In this document: positions 48,320 to 59,049 of the stretch, in pieces
Position numbering within the stretch: the first letter of the stretch is position 1
How the letters are laid out: every line of letters begins with the position of its first letter
Assembly: GCA_020137815.1 (NCBI GenBank)
Contig: CM035359.1
Coordinates: 4,436,032-4,500,031 of the forward strand
DNA: 64,000 nt
Direction: 5' to 3'
Source of the DNA: Hormiphora californensis
Lineage: Eukaryota > Ctenophora > Tentaculata > Cydippida > Pleurobrachiidae
Made by a program: the position numbers and the translations under genes
Notes under the pieces: generated by a model
What the model saw: only the letters and a program-made list of their open reading frames with translations
Databases searched by the model: none
Told to the model about the DNA's origin: nothing

Positions 48320-50492
48320 ATGTTCCTATATTTGCTACTTTGTCTAACATCAACATCGGTAGAACTGGGCCATCCGGCGGAAGCAGCTAGTAGTCTTGAC
48401 TCCAAATTGGTTGGAACACCAGTGGTTGAGATCGATAAAAGATCATTGAAAAAGATAGATTTTGATGAGTGGTGTGGACTGATCGAAGCGTATTTCTGTA
48501 CTGGGAACAGGGATTGGGTGTACACCCAACTAAGTGATCAATTTACAACCCTTCGAACGGGTTAGTACACGTGTTTTAAACACTGTTTCCTCCAATCCCA
48601 TCACCAGGAACCGACCGAAACAAATAAACAACCAATCAGAACTCGTTATTTAGGTCACGTGACTGGTTATCAGCCAATCAGGGACCACTATTTCCTGATT
48701 CGGTAGGTTCCTGCCCATCACCTTATGTTACAATCTTTCTCTTGTTCCCTCTAGTAAATGTAATGTCCTCTCTTTCACTTTGGTCCTGGAGCTGCCCACT
48801 GATCACTGCTGCTATTATTAAACTAAAATCACATCGGCTCAATTTTCACTCCAATCTTCACCTCAATAAGAGAGAAACTAGGAACTTTACACCGATGTCA
48901 AATCTAACACCTGCACATATATTTTCAACTGTTTTCACCGTTTATATTGTCCTTTAAATTGTGTTCAAAACCTTGAGCTATGATTGTATCTGTTCTCTGT
49001 GTTCTCATACTACGTCTCATTGGGAATACTACTTGTGACGTCACTGATAATGACGTCACTTATAATGACGTCATTGTGTTTGAAAAACGAGATAAAGTCG
49101 ATGGAGAGTTTCTAGCCCACCTTGTTGAGGCATATCTTTGTACTGGTCACAGGGATTGGGTTTACAAAACCCTTGATCCAGCCATTTCCAAAACGCTTCG
49201 TGGTGGTAAATTTAACATGAGCCAGTTACCATGATACAAACTCCATGTTATATTCCTAACATTATCGTTTCAAACATCACCATTCATTATATATAATATC
49301 CCCAACTTCATATATTCAGGCACTAAGGGTAAGCTAGCTCCATGCTTCACTGTTTCACTGTTTCAGGTATGACGGTGATCCAGTTGGCGATATGTCAGTT
49401 TGACTACATGGACGAAGGAGAGGTATCCGCGGTAATCCAGTTTCTATGGAGTACAGACAATTTATTTTGGTCAGATCCTCAGATTTTGCACTGTCTCGGT
49501 GAGGCAAGGTCAGTATTTTATGGGCGTCGCGTTATAGTCGGATTTTATAAATTGGGAATTGACATGTATCCCTTGCTTGAGTCGCCTGCGACACTGTGTG
49601 ACACAGTCTGTGTCCGTGCTCCGGATCATGAATAATTGAATCCCTTGCTAACACAGCTCTAATTAATTAATTAATTAATTTAGCCCTTAATTTCTAGGAC
49701 TGAGTTGATGCAGAGACTACTGTGTAGTAAAAGAAGAGAAGAAGACTGGCAGTTCATTGATGAATACTTCATGTAATTAATTGATAACTCTTCCTCCCTA
49801 ATTATCGTCCATATATTCTCCCATTAAATCTCTAATCGCTCAATTATTATACTTCTGTTTCCTCACCTCCTCCTCCCACAATCAGGCACTACTATGCAAT
49901 ACTACCGGATGACGATAAAGACTCCCTCGTGAACCAAGTCATTCTGGTTCTGCTCCGGGCCATGAAAACCATGAGCCTCTTGGAGATGGATCTGGTGAAA
50001 CAATACTGCGACCAATCAAGGTCAGAGAGTGGTGAAACTCGTGACCAATCCAGGCCAGACAGCAGCGAATCTCGTGACCAATCCAGGCCAGAAGGCAGTG
50101 AATCTAAATATGAATCCCAAGAGAGTGAAACTGAGGAACAAATCAGTGCAAAAGATGAATCAAAGCGAGATTCAGATTCAAAAGACAGCCTGATCTCGGA
50201 TAGAAAAGAAGGACCTGAAACCTGGAAACGGCGTCCCTTTATGAGGCGAGCTGTTTCTGACCACCTAGATCACCTCAAACATGCCCTACAAAAACGGCAA
50301 TTTGGTCCATCAGATCTTTTCTCTGCCCTTTCCCAGATCGTCTGCCACCCGGCTAGAATGCGGCAACTCGATGAGAGTTTCCAAGAGAAACGGAGAGAGG
50401 AATACAAGTGGAGTTTTCAGAGTTTTTCCCTCAAGTTTGCTGGACCACTGGCATGCTGTTTTGCCAAAGGGGTCATTCATGATTTAGGGTAG
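48320..50492 (+). CDS. Nested secreted-protein gene, copy 1, with two alternative first exons
   Basis: Two signal-peptide exons can each join the same three downstream exons in phase. Exon A 48320-48560 begins MFLYLLLCLTSTSVELG; exon B 48980-49205 begins MIVSVLCVLILRLIGNTTCD. Both end with a homologous segment (LIEAYFCTGNRDWVY; LVEAYLCTGHRDWVY) and in phase 1. Common exons: 49367-49508, 49698-49772 and 49886-50492. Form B is 349 residues, form A 354. The shared part has helical segments (MTVIQLAICQFDYMD; LLRAMKTMSLLEMDLVKQYC), a charged Ser/Glu-rich linker with DQSRP repeats, and a C-terminal domain (FGPSDLFSALSQIVCHPARM). Family unknown. It lies within an intron of the minus-strand gene. Confidence 0.75.
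48605..48713. mobile_element. 109-bp CAGGAACC-family MITE
   Basis: CCCATCAC duplicated (48597-48604 and 48714-48721). Shared with the paralogous segment (52721-52829), so it predates the duplication. Confidence 0.93.
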
Positions 50493-50514
50493 CTCTCTCC
50501 GGGAGAAAGATACA

Positions 50515-50590
<76 letters not shown>

Positions 50591-51036
50591 CTCTCTCTCT
50601 CGGGACATTTTGCAAAAGATCAGAATGGGTACGGGAAAAATGGCTCAGTTGTACTATAGGGTGCGGTAGTACTACCTGACACCGGGTTAGGGGGACCACT
50701 AGCTGCAGGTTTATCGTCCTCCTGCCATATCACATCCTCCATACCATTATCTTCGTTACCATCCTCCATACCATTATCTTCGTTACCATTCTCCACAACA
50801 TGAGTGGTGTTGTCACCATTCTCCACAACATGAGTGGTGTTGTCACCATTCTCCACAACATGAGTGGTGTTGTCACCATTCTCCACAGCATGAGTGGTGT
50901 TGTCACCACTCTCCACAACATGAGTGGTGTTGTCACCATTCTCCACAACAACGGCTTTTTCCACGCCAATTTGATCCTCGGCGAGTGGGTGGCACCATCC
51001 TAACGTTAGTAGAGCAGCAAGGAGAAGGAACATCAT
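50484..51036 (-). CDS. Secreted VENGDNTTH-repeat protein, copy 2, truncated by a (TC)n junction
   Basis: Signal peptide MMFLLLAALLTLGWCHPLAE, six VENGDNTTH repeats (two altered to VESGDN and HAVENG), two GNEDNGMED units and the unshifted GPPNPVSGSTTAPYSTTEP. It then runs into GTACCCATTCTG and the (TC)n microsatellite at 50517-50602, so the C-terminal 60 residues found at 45648-45780 are missing. The 51036 ATG and intact frame suggest it could still be made as a roughly 138-residue protein. Confidence 0.65.
50517..50602. repeat. (TC)n microsatellite at the segmental duplication junction
   Basis: Lies between the stop of the nested plus gene copy 1 and the truncated minus gene copy 2. The corresponding place after copy 2 (54672-54684) has only a short TC run. 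Confidence 0.9.
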
Positions 51037-51413
51037 AGCGCGGAATATATTTAGTGAATGAGATGAACTCTTTTAAACCCCGGTTCCTCACGTGATGTAT
51101 CAACACGCCACGCTTACTGTTCGGGAGTTTTGTGTAGTAGTTTGATGTGGGTGAGATGAAAACTTCTATATTTCCACGTGGTCCGGGTAGACTATATATT
51201 TCATTTCCCCAATTGGGAGTGTTATTAGTATAAGTAGTTCAATGAGAATCAATGGTCTTCATTTTCTTTCAAACTCTAGAATCCGCAACCCATAATACAA
51301 AGAACTATATATCTCCGCACTATATATCTCAGCACCATGGGTATAATACGGACCACATGGCAAAGTGGACCAAATAGAAATCAAATACCAACAAGACTTG
51401 GTGGTCAACACCG

Positions 51414-51516
51414 TTGGCCACATTGATGCCTGAGTAAGATCGAGGTCGCGCAGCGACCGAGATCGATCTCACATACATATTCTTCGCGGAGCGAGAATAG
51501 GTTGCAATGGAGCCAA
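51414..51516. mobile_element. Full-length 103-bp TTGG...CCAA element
   Basis: TTGGCCACATTGATGCCTGA to GAGCCAA. It gives the undeleted version of 46617-46681. Right flank AGACAGTAT. Confidence 0.85.
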
Positions 51517-51587
51517 AGACAGTATTAGGTCACTGGCTAATCAACCAATCGATTAACCAATTATTGTCAGCTAATTAACGGACTTAC

Positions 51588-51928
51588 GTTTGTTGGTGTC
51601 CAGCCAGCCCATTGAGGCGGGCATCTTGGCACGTCTGGTGAAGGAGCTACATTCAGATTTTGCATCGTCCAAATTCTTCCGAGAGTTACTTCTACTTGGT
51701 GTGAGATGCTGAGGGAGTTGTCGTGTGTTACTCGAGCAAAGTAATATGTTCTAACCCTCCGGGGCGCGGTGAGAGTGGGTCGAACAAGGCAAGATAGGGG
51801 GTTACTCCTCCTTTTAATTTTCTAAAACATCACAAACTTACCAGAGGCATGTATACACTCTCAATAAGGCTCCTAATATCTGAATCAGTGTCTGAGTCTT
51901 CGTCCGAGTTGTACTCTGACCCAGGACC
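51588..51928 (-). CDS. Duplicated exon pair of the minus-strand gene, proximal copy
   Basis: Exons 51842-51928 (87 nt) and 51588-51708 (121 nt) are in phase with the upstream exon 54823-55007. The protein is near-identical to the distal pair at 46753-47135 (acidic SDEDSDTDSD, then a basic HLTPSRSNSRKN segment). Confidence 0.75.
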
Positions 51929-52098
51929 CTGTTTAGGGGAGAGGAGGGGATTAGCTGCGACCTTGTGCAGTAGGGGAGAGGAGGGGATTAGCTGGGACCC
52001 TGTGTAGGGGAGAGGAGGGGATTAGCTGGGACCCTGTTTAGGGGAGAGGAGGGGATTAGCTGGGACCCTGTTTAGGGGAGAGGAGGGGATTAGCTGCG
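51929..52098. repeat. 37-bp minisatellite, short allele in the paralogous intron
   Basis: About five units of GGGGAGAGGAGGGGATTAGC with TGTTTAGG or CAGTAGG junctions; starts at the acceptor of exon 51842-51928. Confidence 0.9.
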
Positions 52099-52435
52099 AT
52101 AGAATCCTTCAGGAAACTAGGATTAATGAAAGGAGCACAGTGTCAAACACTTGCCGAATGGGATATTAGGCCAAGTTGTGGGGAAGGGCAGGGACGTTAG
52201 GGGAGGGTTCTGGGTTAGGGACATGTATATGATTTCTAAGATGATGAGTTGGATAAAATGTGACACAGGTGGTTTAATCGTTACACTGTCGTTACGGCTC
52301 TCAGCACTCTCTCCCTCTCCCAGCCTCTTTCTCTGAAAAGTAAGTATCTCTCTCCTCTCCCAATTTGACAAGTTGACACCTGCTAAGCTTAGTAAGATCG
52401 CTCAATCATTTTATCACACACATGTATTGACCATC

Positions 52436-54645
52436 ATGTTCCTTTATTTGCTATTTTGTCTAACACCTACATCGGTAGAACTGGGCCATCCGGCGGAAGC
52501 ATCTAGTAGTCTTGACTCCAAATTGGTTGAAACACCAGTGGTTGAGGTCGATAAAAGATCTTTGAGAAAGATAGATTTTGATGAGTGGGATGGACTGATA
52601 GAAGCGTATTTCTGTACTGGGAAGAGAGACTGGGTTTACAATCGACTAAGTGATCAATTTACAACCCTTCGAACGGGTCAGTACACGTGTTTGAAACACT
52701 GTTTCCTCCAATCCCATCACCAGGAACCGACCGAAACAAGTAAACAACCAATCAGAACTCGTTATTTAGGTCACGTGACTGGTTATCAGCCAATCAGGGA
52801 CCAGTATTTCCTGATTTGGGCGGTTCCTGCCCATCACCTATAAACAATCTTTCTTTTGTTCCCTCTAGTAAATGCAATGTCCTCTCTTTCACTTTGGTCC
52901 TGGAGCTGCCCACTGATCGCGGCTGCTATTATTAAACTAAAATCACATCGGCTCAATTTTCACTCCAATCTTCACCTCAATAAGAGAGAAACTAGGAACC
53001 TTACACCGATGTCAAATCTAACACCTGCACATATATTTTCAACTGTTTTCACTGTTTATTGTCCTTTAAATTGTGTTCAAAACCTTGAGCTATGATTGTA
53101 TCGGTTCTCTGTGTTCTCATACTATGTCTCATTGGGAATACTATAACTTGTGACGTCACTGACAATGACGTCATTGTGTTTGAAAAACGGGATAGAGTCG
53201 ACGGAGAGTTTCTAGCCCACCTTGTTGAGGCATATCTTTGTACTGGTCACAGGGATTGGGTTTACAAAACCCTTGATCCAGCCATTTCCAAAACGCTTCG
53301 TGGTGGTAAATTCAATGAGTCAGTTACCATGATAAACTCCATTTTATATTCCAGGAACCGACCGAATCAGGAAATACTGGTCCCTGATTGGCTGATAACT
53401 AGTCACGTGACCTAAATAACGAGTTCTGATCGGTTGTTTACTTGTTTCGGTCGGTTCCTGTTATATTCCTAACATTATCATTCCATTATATCCCCAACTT
53501 CATATATAATTCAGGCACTAACTAGCTCTTGTTATGTTCTAACCCTCGCGGGGCGCACGAAACACAGTCTAGCTAGGCAAACTAGCTCCATGCTTCAGGT
53601 ATGACGGTGATACAGTTGGCAATATGTCAGTTTGACTACATGGATGAGAGAGAGGTGTCCGCGGTAATTCAGTTTCTATGGAGTACAGACAATGTCTTTT
53701 GGTCAGACCCTCAGATTTTGCACTGTCTGGGTGAGGCAAGGTCAGTATTTTCTGGGCTATATAGTCGGATTTTATAAATTGGGAATTGATGTATCCCTTG
53801 CTTGATTCGCCTGCGACACTGTGTGACACAGTCTGTGTCCGTGCTCCGGATCATGAACAATTCAATCCCTTGCTAACACAGCTCTAAGTAATTAATTAAT
53901 TTAGCCCTAAATTTCCAGGACTGAGTTGGTACAGAGACTATTGTGTGGTAAACGGAGAGAAGAAGACTGGCAGTTCATTGATGAATACTTCATGTAATTA
54001 ATTGATAATTCTTCCTCCCTAATTCTCGATTCCAATATATTCTCCCATTATCTTTAATCCCTCAATTGTTATACTTCTGTTTTCTCACCTCCTCCTCCCA
54101 CAATCAGGCACTACTACGCGATAATACCAGATGACGATAAAGACTCCATCGTCAACCAAGTCATTCTGGTTCTGCTCCGGTCCATTAAAACCATGAGCCT
54201 CTTAGAGATGGATCTGGTAAAACAATACTGCGACGAATCCAGGCCAGAGAGCAGCGAATCTAAATATGAATTCCAAGAGAGTGAAACTGAAGAACCGAGT
54301 GGAAAAGATGAATCAAAGCGAGATTCAGATTCAGAAGACAGCCTGATCTCGGATAGAAAAGAAGAACCTGAAACCTGGAAACCGCGTCCCTTTATGAGGC
54401 GAGCTGTTTCTGACCACCTAGATCATCTCAAACATGTCCTACAAAAACGGCAATTTGGTCCATCAGATCTGTTCTCTGCCCTTTCCCAGATTGTCTGTCA
54501 CCCGGCTAGAATGCGGCAACTCGATGAGAGTTTCCAAGAGAAACGGAGAGAGGAATACAAGTGGAGTTTTCAGAGTTTCTCTCTCAAGTTTGCTGGACCA
54601 CTTGCATGCTGCTTTGCCAAAGGGGTAATTTATGATTTAGGGTAG
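52436..54645 (+). CDS. Nested secreted-protein gene, copy 2, with two alternative first exons
   Basis: Same structure as 48320-50492. Exon A 52436-52676 (MFLYLLFCLTPTSVELG) or exon B 53092-53305 (MIVSVLCVLILCLIGNT), then 53599-53740, 53919-53993 and 54108-54645. Both totals divide by three (331 and 322 residues). The DQSRP repeats are fewer than in copy 1. All splice sites are conserved despite a MITE inserted in the intron after exon B. Both copies intact suggests recent duplication or retained function. Confidence 0.75.
52721..52829. mobile_element. 109-bp CAGGAACC-family MITE
   Basis: Paralogous to 48605-48713 with the same CCCATCAC duplications. Confidence 0.93.
53352..53460. mobile_element. 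109-bp CAGGAACC-family MITE with an empty site in the paralogue
   Basis: TTATATTC duplicated (53344-53351 and 53461-53468). The paralogous intron (about 49244-49260) reads CATGTTATATTCCTAAC without the element, so this copy moved after the 4.7-kb duplication. Confidence 0.97.
53530..53590. repeat. TATGTTCTAACCCTC repeat fragment
   Basis: GTTATGTTCTAACCCTCGC then GGGCGCACGAAACACAGTC and AGCTAGGCAAACTAGCTCC. Matches 16458-16512 in an SS18 intron; relatives lie at 46914, 51745, 58430-58540 and 60955-61015. The intron of copy 1 lacks it. Confidence 0.7.
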
Positions 54646-54822
54646 CTCTCTCCGGGAGAAAGATACATGGACTCTCTCTCTCTCGGGGAGCATTTTGCAA
54701 AAAGATAGAGATATGCTAGAGACTAAAAACTTTGTAAACGTGGGGATACTGTTGACTCTCACTGGAAATTGTGGACGAATAATTTTGATAAATATTTGAT
54801 ACAGAAAAAGCAGGACACGTAC

Positions 54823-57800
54823 CCTCTTTAATTGTTGGTTGGATATGGCCCGTTTCATGTTTCTAGGTAAAGAATGATCCCTAAACCTTGGTAACGACTT
54901 GGCTCGTTTCATGTGCCGGGGAGGTGCGAGGCTATCTGCGGCAGGAGCGGGGGCACCATCAGCGGCAACAAAACCTTCTGAGGGAGCTGTTTTGCTTTCG
55001 GATTCACCTGAAAAGAGGGTAAAAAACTTACTAGCGAGATATATCAATGACATAAACATATTGTTTTGGGTTCAGTTATTATTGTTTTGGGTTAATATAG
55101 ATCTGATCAACAACATATTTTAATCATTGTCTAATAATCGTAGATTCACTTCCCCATTTGCATTCACTTCACCGGGAGTTTTAGGATACACCTCCGCACA
55201 ATTTCGGTACTATTTTTACCTCCTGCCTTGCTCGACCCTGTTCCCCTCTTTGAACAAGTTACATTACCTGTTGTTGAGGTGGGGTCACTGATGACAGACT
55301 GTTCAACTGGCAAGGGATCTTCCTCCGCTGGAGGTAAGGATTTAGGTTTCCGGGATCCAAAGATGGGAATCGAGGGTTTCCACCTTCTTTTCTTTTCTGT
55401 AGAAAACCATAGAGTTGGTAATTCAGGTTATGTTATACCACAGAATCTTTGGTTACCATGGTTACCACTTTGGTTACCATGGTTACCACTTTGGAAACTA
55501 CTAATTACCATGGTTACAACATTATATACCACGTATAATAATAATACCTTGTGGAGCTGCAGCGGGGGGAGCCTGCTGGATCGGTTCTTGTGCGACCACT
55601 TGTTCCCTTCGTGGTGGCACGGGTGACGTCATAGCGGGGTCATCTAATGTGGTCTCTTTGGGCAGGGTGGTAGTGACGTGGGGCGACAGGAAGGGAAGGT
55701 CGTCAATATCGGGATCACCTGAGAGGGAGAGAGGTGGTTGAAGGGGGGAGGGAGAGGGGGAGATTGGGAGCAGGAGTAAAGGGGAGTATCGATCATTGTT
55801 AGTTTAGTTGAGGATGTTCAATAATAACATTGATATTAATCGAATTAATTAATTGAATTAATTAAATGAATAAGGTATAGCTCTCTTCAACACCAACCTA
55901 AAACTGAGAAATCTTTAGCACTCTCTAAACTGGCCCTCCTTCTCCTAAAAGAGGGTGACGGTGAGGGAGATGTCTGTCTGATTGCCTGGACTTGAGGTAC
56001 AACCGCAACTTGTTCCACTTCAGGTTTCTTCTTCTTTTTCCTCTTTTGCTTCTTCTCCACAGCTGGGTCATCTATTGTGGTTTCTTTGTAGTCAATTAGA
56101 ACGGGTACCGGGTCGTCGAATAGAGAGGATGAGAAGGGCTGGACCGGTTGGACAGCAAGGGGGATTGTGGCATCGATCTCAATGGATGCTGTCGATCTAT
56201 GGAAGGGAGCTGTTAGATTGAGGAGAATTACTGAGAATCAGGAACCGACCGAAACAAGTAAACAACCAATCAGAAGTCGTTATTTAGGTCACGTGACTGG
56301 TTATCAGCCAATCAGGGACCAGTATTTCCTGATTCGGTCGGTTCCTGCTGAGAATGTTGGGTACGTTTTAACCCTCAATTGTACTAACTTGATGGGTAGG
56401 CGGGCAGCACGTTTCCTAATCGCTTCCGGGTCAACTTCAATGGGGAGATCCGGCTTCTTCTGCATTTCCTGCACAACATCCCGTACCGGTGACACACTCG
56501 CCTAGAATTAGGTAATAATTAGGCAACAACAATTAGGATTTATGAAGAATTGAGTCGAAATGTACAACATTTTTCCCAAAATGATGATTGAAGCTGCTTC
56601 TTTTCAAACATAATAATGAAGCTATTTCTCACCTGAACGGGTATGGTACGTTGTATTGGTGGAGAGAGGGCCCGTACTGGGGGTTCCGGGGGAGGTGGCG
56701 AGGCGGATACCTCACGGCGAGGGGGTGAGGGAGAGGCTGATACCTCACGGCGAGGGGGTGAGGCTGATACCTCACGGGAGGGCGGAGATTTGGGGGGAGC
56801 TGAGAGGTTGACATGGGCAAAGTGCTCCTCAATCGGTGCGAACTGCTGTAGGATATCTTCACAGGACAAACCTGGTTATAGTGAGTTAATTAGTTATCTA
56901 ATTGGTTGAATTGGGGGTGGATGGGCCCCGGGGTGGATGGGCCCCGGGACACTTGCCAGTGCAGTGATAAAAGTTTCATATTCTCACCATCTTCAGGGGA
57001 GAGGAGAGAGGTAAATTTGGAAGGTCTCTGCTCTTCATCCCCCTCTCCTCCATTCCTGGACCAGGTATCCTTAACCGAGATGTTAATGTTCGGTGGGGGC
57101 AGGTCTACATGAGTTGTCGTTGAGGTTACAGTAGGCCTCGTACCCTGGGGAGAAAGTGAGATTGTTACTTTTACTAAAGAGAGCAAAAGTGAGATTGTTA
57201 CTTTTACTAAAGAGAGCAAAAGTGAGATTGTTACTTTTACTAGATAGAGCAAAAGTAAGATCGTTAAAGCTCTAAATAAACAAGTCCTTGATAAAGTCAG
57301 ATTTTTTGAAGTTGTCACCCCCCTTTTCACTTGCGGCGTCGTAGTTGCGCCGGTTGTGCGATACAGCCCCAACTTGCTCTCACTTTTTGGCAAAAAGGCG
57401 CATATCATCGGAAAGAGCATAATTTTGTGAGTCCGTTAAGTTTTTGTTTGACGAAATTGGTCAAGAAACAAAGGCGTGAGGGCCAAAACAAGTTTCCGGG
57501 ACTTTCCGGTGCGCAAATAAAACATCACACGCCACCTAGGGGGGTGACAACTTCACAAAATCCGACTTTAGGGGGACGTAAACCTTAAAATTAACTAATC
57601 TTGTGATTACCTTTATAACCAATCTTGTTACATAGTAATTACTAATTACCTTTATAAAAGATGTAATAACATTGTTTTGATGTTTTATTTGTTCCTCCAA
57701 ACTCTTTACTTTTTCTGCCAGCCTCAAACAATAATGCTCCTAAATAAGAATAAAGGGTTATCTTGAGAACCAAACGGTTGAAACAATATCACTAGGATTC

Positions 57801-58029
57801 TCCGTTCTCGGTATGAAACTATGTACCAGGAAATACTGGTCCCTGATTGGCTGATAACCAGTTACGTGACCTAAATAGCGAATTCTGATTGGTTGTTTAC
57901 TTGTGTCGGTACGTACCTTGTCATACAGATCGTCTACATCATGGGCTAGTCCCTTCCAAAGTTCCATAAAGGCCTGTAGTTTCACACTAACTTCGTCTAG
58001 TCCGGTCGGGGAACCCACATAACCAGGAT
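54823..58029 (-). CDS. Minus-strand coiled-coil/proline-rich gene: central exons
   Basis: In transcription order: 57917-58029, 57650-57739, 56988-57144, 56633-56871, 56389-56501, 55898-56196, 55548-55718, 55268-55396 and 54823-55007. All join in phase with canonical splice sites. The first two encode helices (LQAFMELWKGLAHDVDDLYD; LRLAEKVKSLEEQIKHQNNV). The rest is disordered: repeated REVSASPP/RREVSASPSPP units, a KKQKRKKKKK basic patch, twin ETTIDDPA/ETTLDDPA motifs and twin HMKRAKSLPR/NMKRAISNQQ motifs that look like kinase or 14-3-3 sites. Product unknown; a cytoskeletal or scaffold protein is a guess. Confidence 0.75.
56239..56347. mobile_element. 109-bp CAGGAACC-family MITE
   Basis: CTGAGAAT duplicated (56231-56238 and 56348-56355). 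Lies in an intron of the minus-strand gene, between exons 55898-56196 and 56389-56501. Confidence 0.93.
57155..57256. repeat. 33-bp tandem repeat, three units
   Basis: GTGAGATTGTTACTTTTACT with AAAGAGAGCAAAA, three times, adjoining the acceptor of exon 56988-57144. Confidence 0.8.
57292..57570. mobile_element. Mariner-type MITE, TAAAGTC...GACTTTA, 279 bp
   Basis: ATAAAGTCAGATTTTTTGAAG at the left and CTTCACAAAATCCGACTTTA at the right, next to GTTGTCACCCC and GGGGTGACAAC. Longer interior than the copy at 1206-1360. Confidence 0.75.
57825..57916. mobile_element. Diverged CAGGAA-family MITE forming a splice donor junction
   Basis: CAGGAAATACTGGTCCCTG through ACTTGTGTCGGTACGTACC. It aligns with the family interior and right end, but the left 15 bp are missing. 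The minus-strand donor GTACGTACC of exon 57917-58029 is the last part of this element. Confidence 0.7.
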
Positions 58030-58195
58030 CTGAATATTGTTGGTCTGAATATTGGTTAGAATTGGGGGATATTGGTCTGAATATATTGGTTAGAATTGGG
58101 GGATATTGGTCTGAATATTCGTTAGAATTGGGGGATATTGGTCTGAATATTGGTTAGAATTGGGGGATATTGGCCTGAATATATTGGTTAGTACT
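58030..58195. repeat. About 36-bp tandem repeats (ATTGGTTAGAATTGGGGGAT)
   Basis: Five imperfect units of TTGGTCTGAATATTGGTTAG then AATTGGGGGATA, directly before exon 57917-58029 in transcription order. Confidence 0.8.
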
Positions 58196-58252
58196 GAAAT
58201 GTAGTTGTTCAGTGAAAATTGGCCAAGACAGTGAAAATTGAATAATATTTTT

Positions 58253-58358
58253 CAGGAACCGACCGAATCAGGAACTGGTCCCTGATTGGCTGATAACCAG
58301 TCACGTGACCTAAATAACGAGTTCTGATTGGTGTTTTACTTGTTTCGGTCGGTTCCTG
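58253..58358. mobile_element. 106-bp CAGGAACC-family MITE
   Basis: ATATTTTT duplicated (58245-58252 and 58359-58366). Three bases shorter than the 109-bp copies (CAGGAACTGG in place of CAGGAAATACTGG). Confidence 0.92.
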
Positions 58359-58429
58359 ATATTTTTCTAGAATCGTGATTAGTAAAAGAAATTGGATGTG
58401 CATTGTGCAATAGATACTTGATATATGTT

Positions 58430-58545
58430 CATGTTCTAGCCCTCCTTTACAAAGCCGAGATGCTATAGATTCTTGCCTTGTTCACCGCACCCCACGTACG
58501 AGAAACAAATATAAAGGAGGGTTAGATAGAACAAATATAATCTTC
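58430..58545. mobile_element. GTTCTAGCCCTCC...GGAGGGTTAGATAGAAC palindromic element
   Basis: Inverted ends GTTCTAGCCCTCCTTTACA and TAAAGGAGGGTTAGATAGAAC around TTGCCTTGTTCACCGCACC. A fragment of the same kind is at 60955-61015. Confidence 0.65.
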
Positions 58546-58926
58546 TGAAACACTAGTTATGTTCGCAAAAGGCAAGCTTCCCCTCGTCCGACCCGAAGTT
58601 GGAATCATATGGGTTTAGTTTGTCGAACCGGCAAGTTGCTAACATATTTCAAATCTTCACTACTTCTCAAATGATCTAATCCCATACATTCAGTCTAATA
58701 CCAAAATAAAATTGTAAATCCTATTAAAAATAGAGACAAAAATAATGGCACCAAAATGTGAAATGCCCTTGTAGTTAGTGGGAGCAGAACAAAATCAATT
58801 TCTTATCTCACCACGTTAATAAATAATTAATTAAGTTGATGCTCTTATTTGTTTTAGAGGTGCTCAAGTTCTACCGCCAGCCACTGGATGAAATTTATCC
58901 ATTTCATTGTGCACAATGCACAGGCT

Positions 58927-59002
58927 TTGGTTACGAAGTTACCCCTTGCCAGCGCGTGCAAAGGTCGCCCGGCGACAGAGTGTGAGGTGTCTTCGATACC
59001 AA
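58927..59002. mobile_element. 76-bp TTGGTTACG...CGATACCAA element, 9-bp duplication
   Basis: GCACAGGCT duplicated (58918-58926 and 59003-59011). Solo version of the middle element in the nest at 22934-23102. Confidence 0.93.
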
Positions 59003-59049
59003 GCACAGGCTTGTGTAACAAAAAGGGGCATTTTTATAGCTTATTGTTC

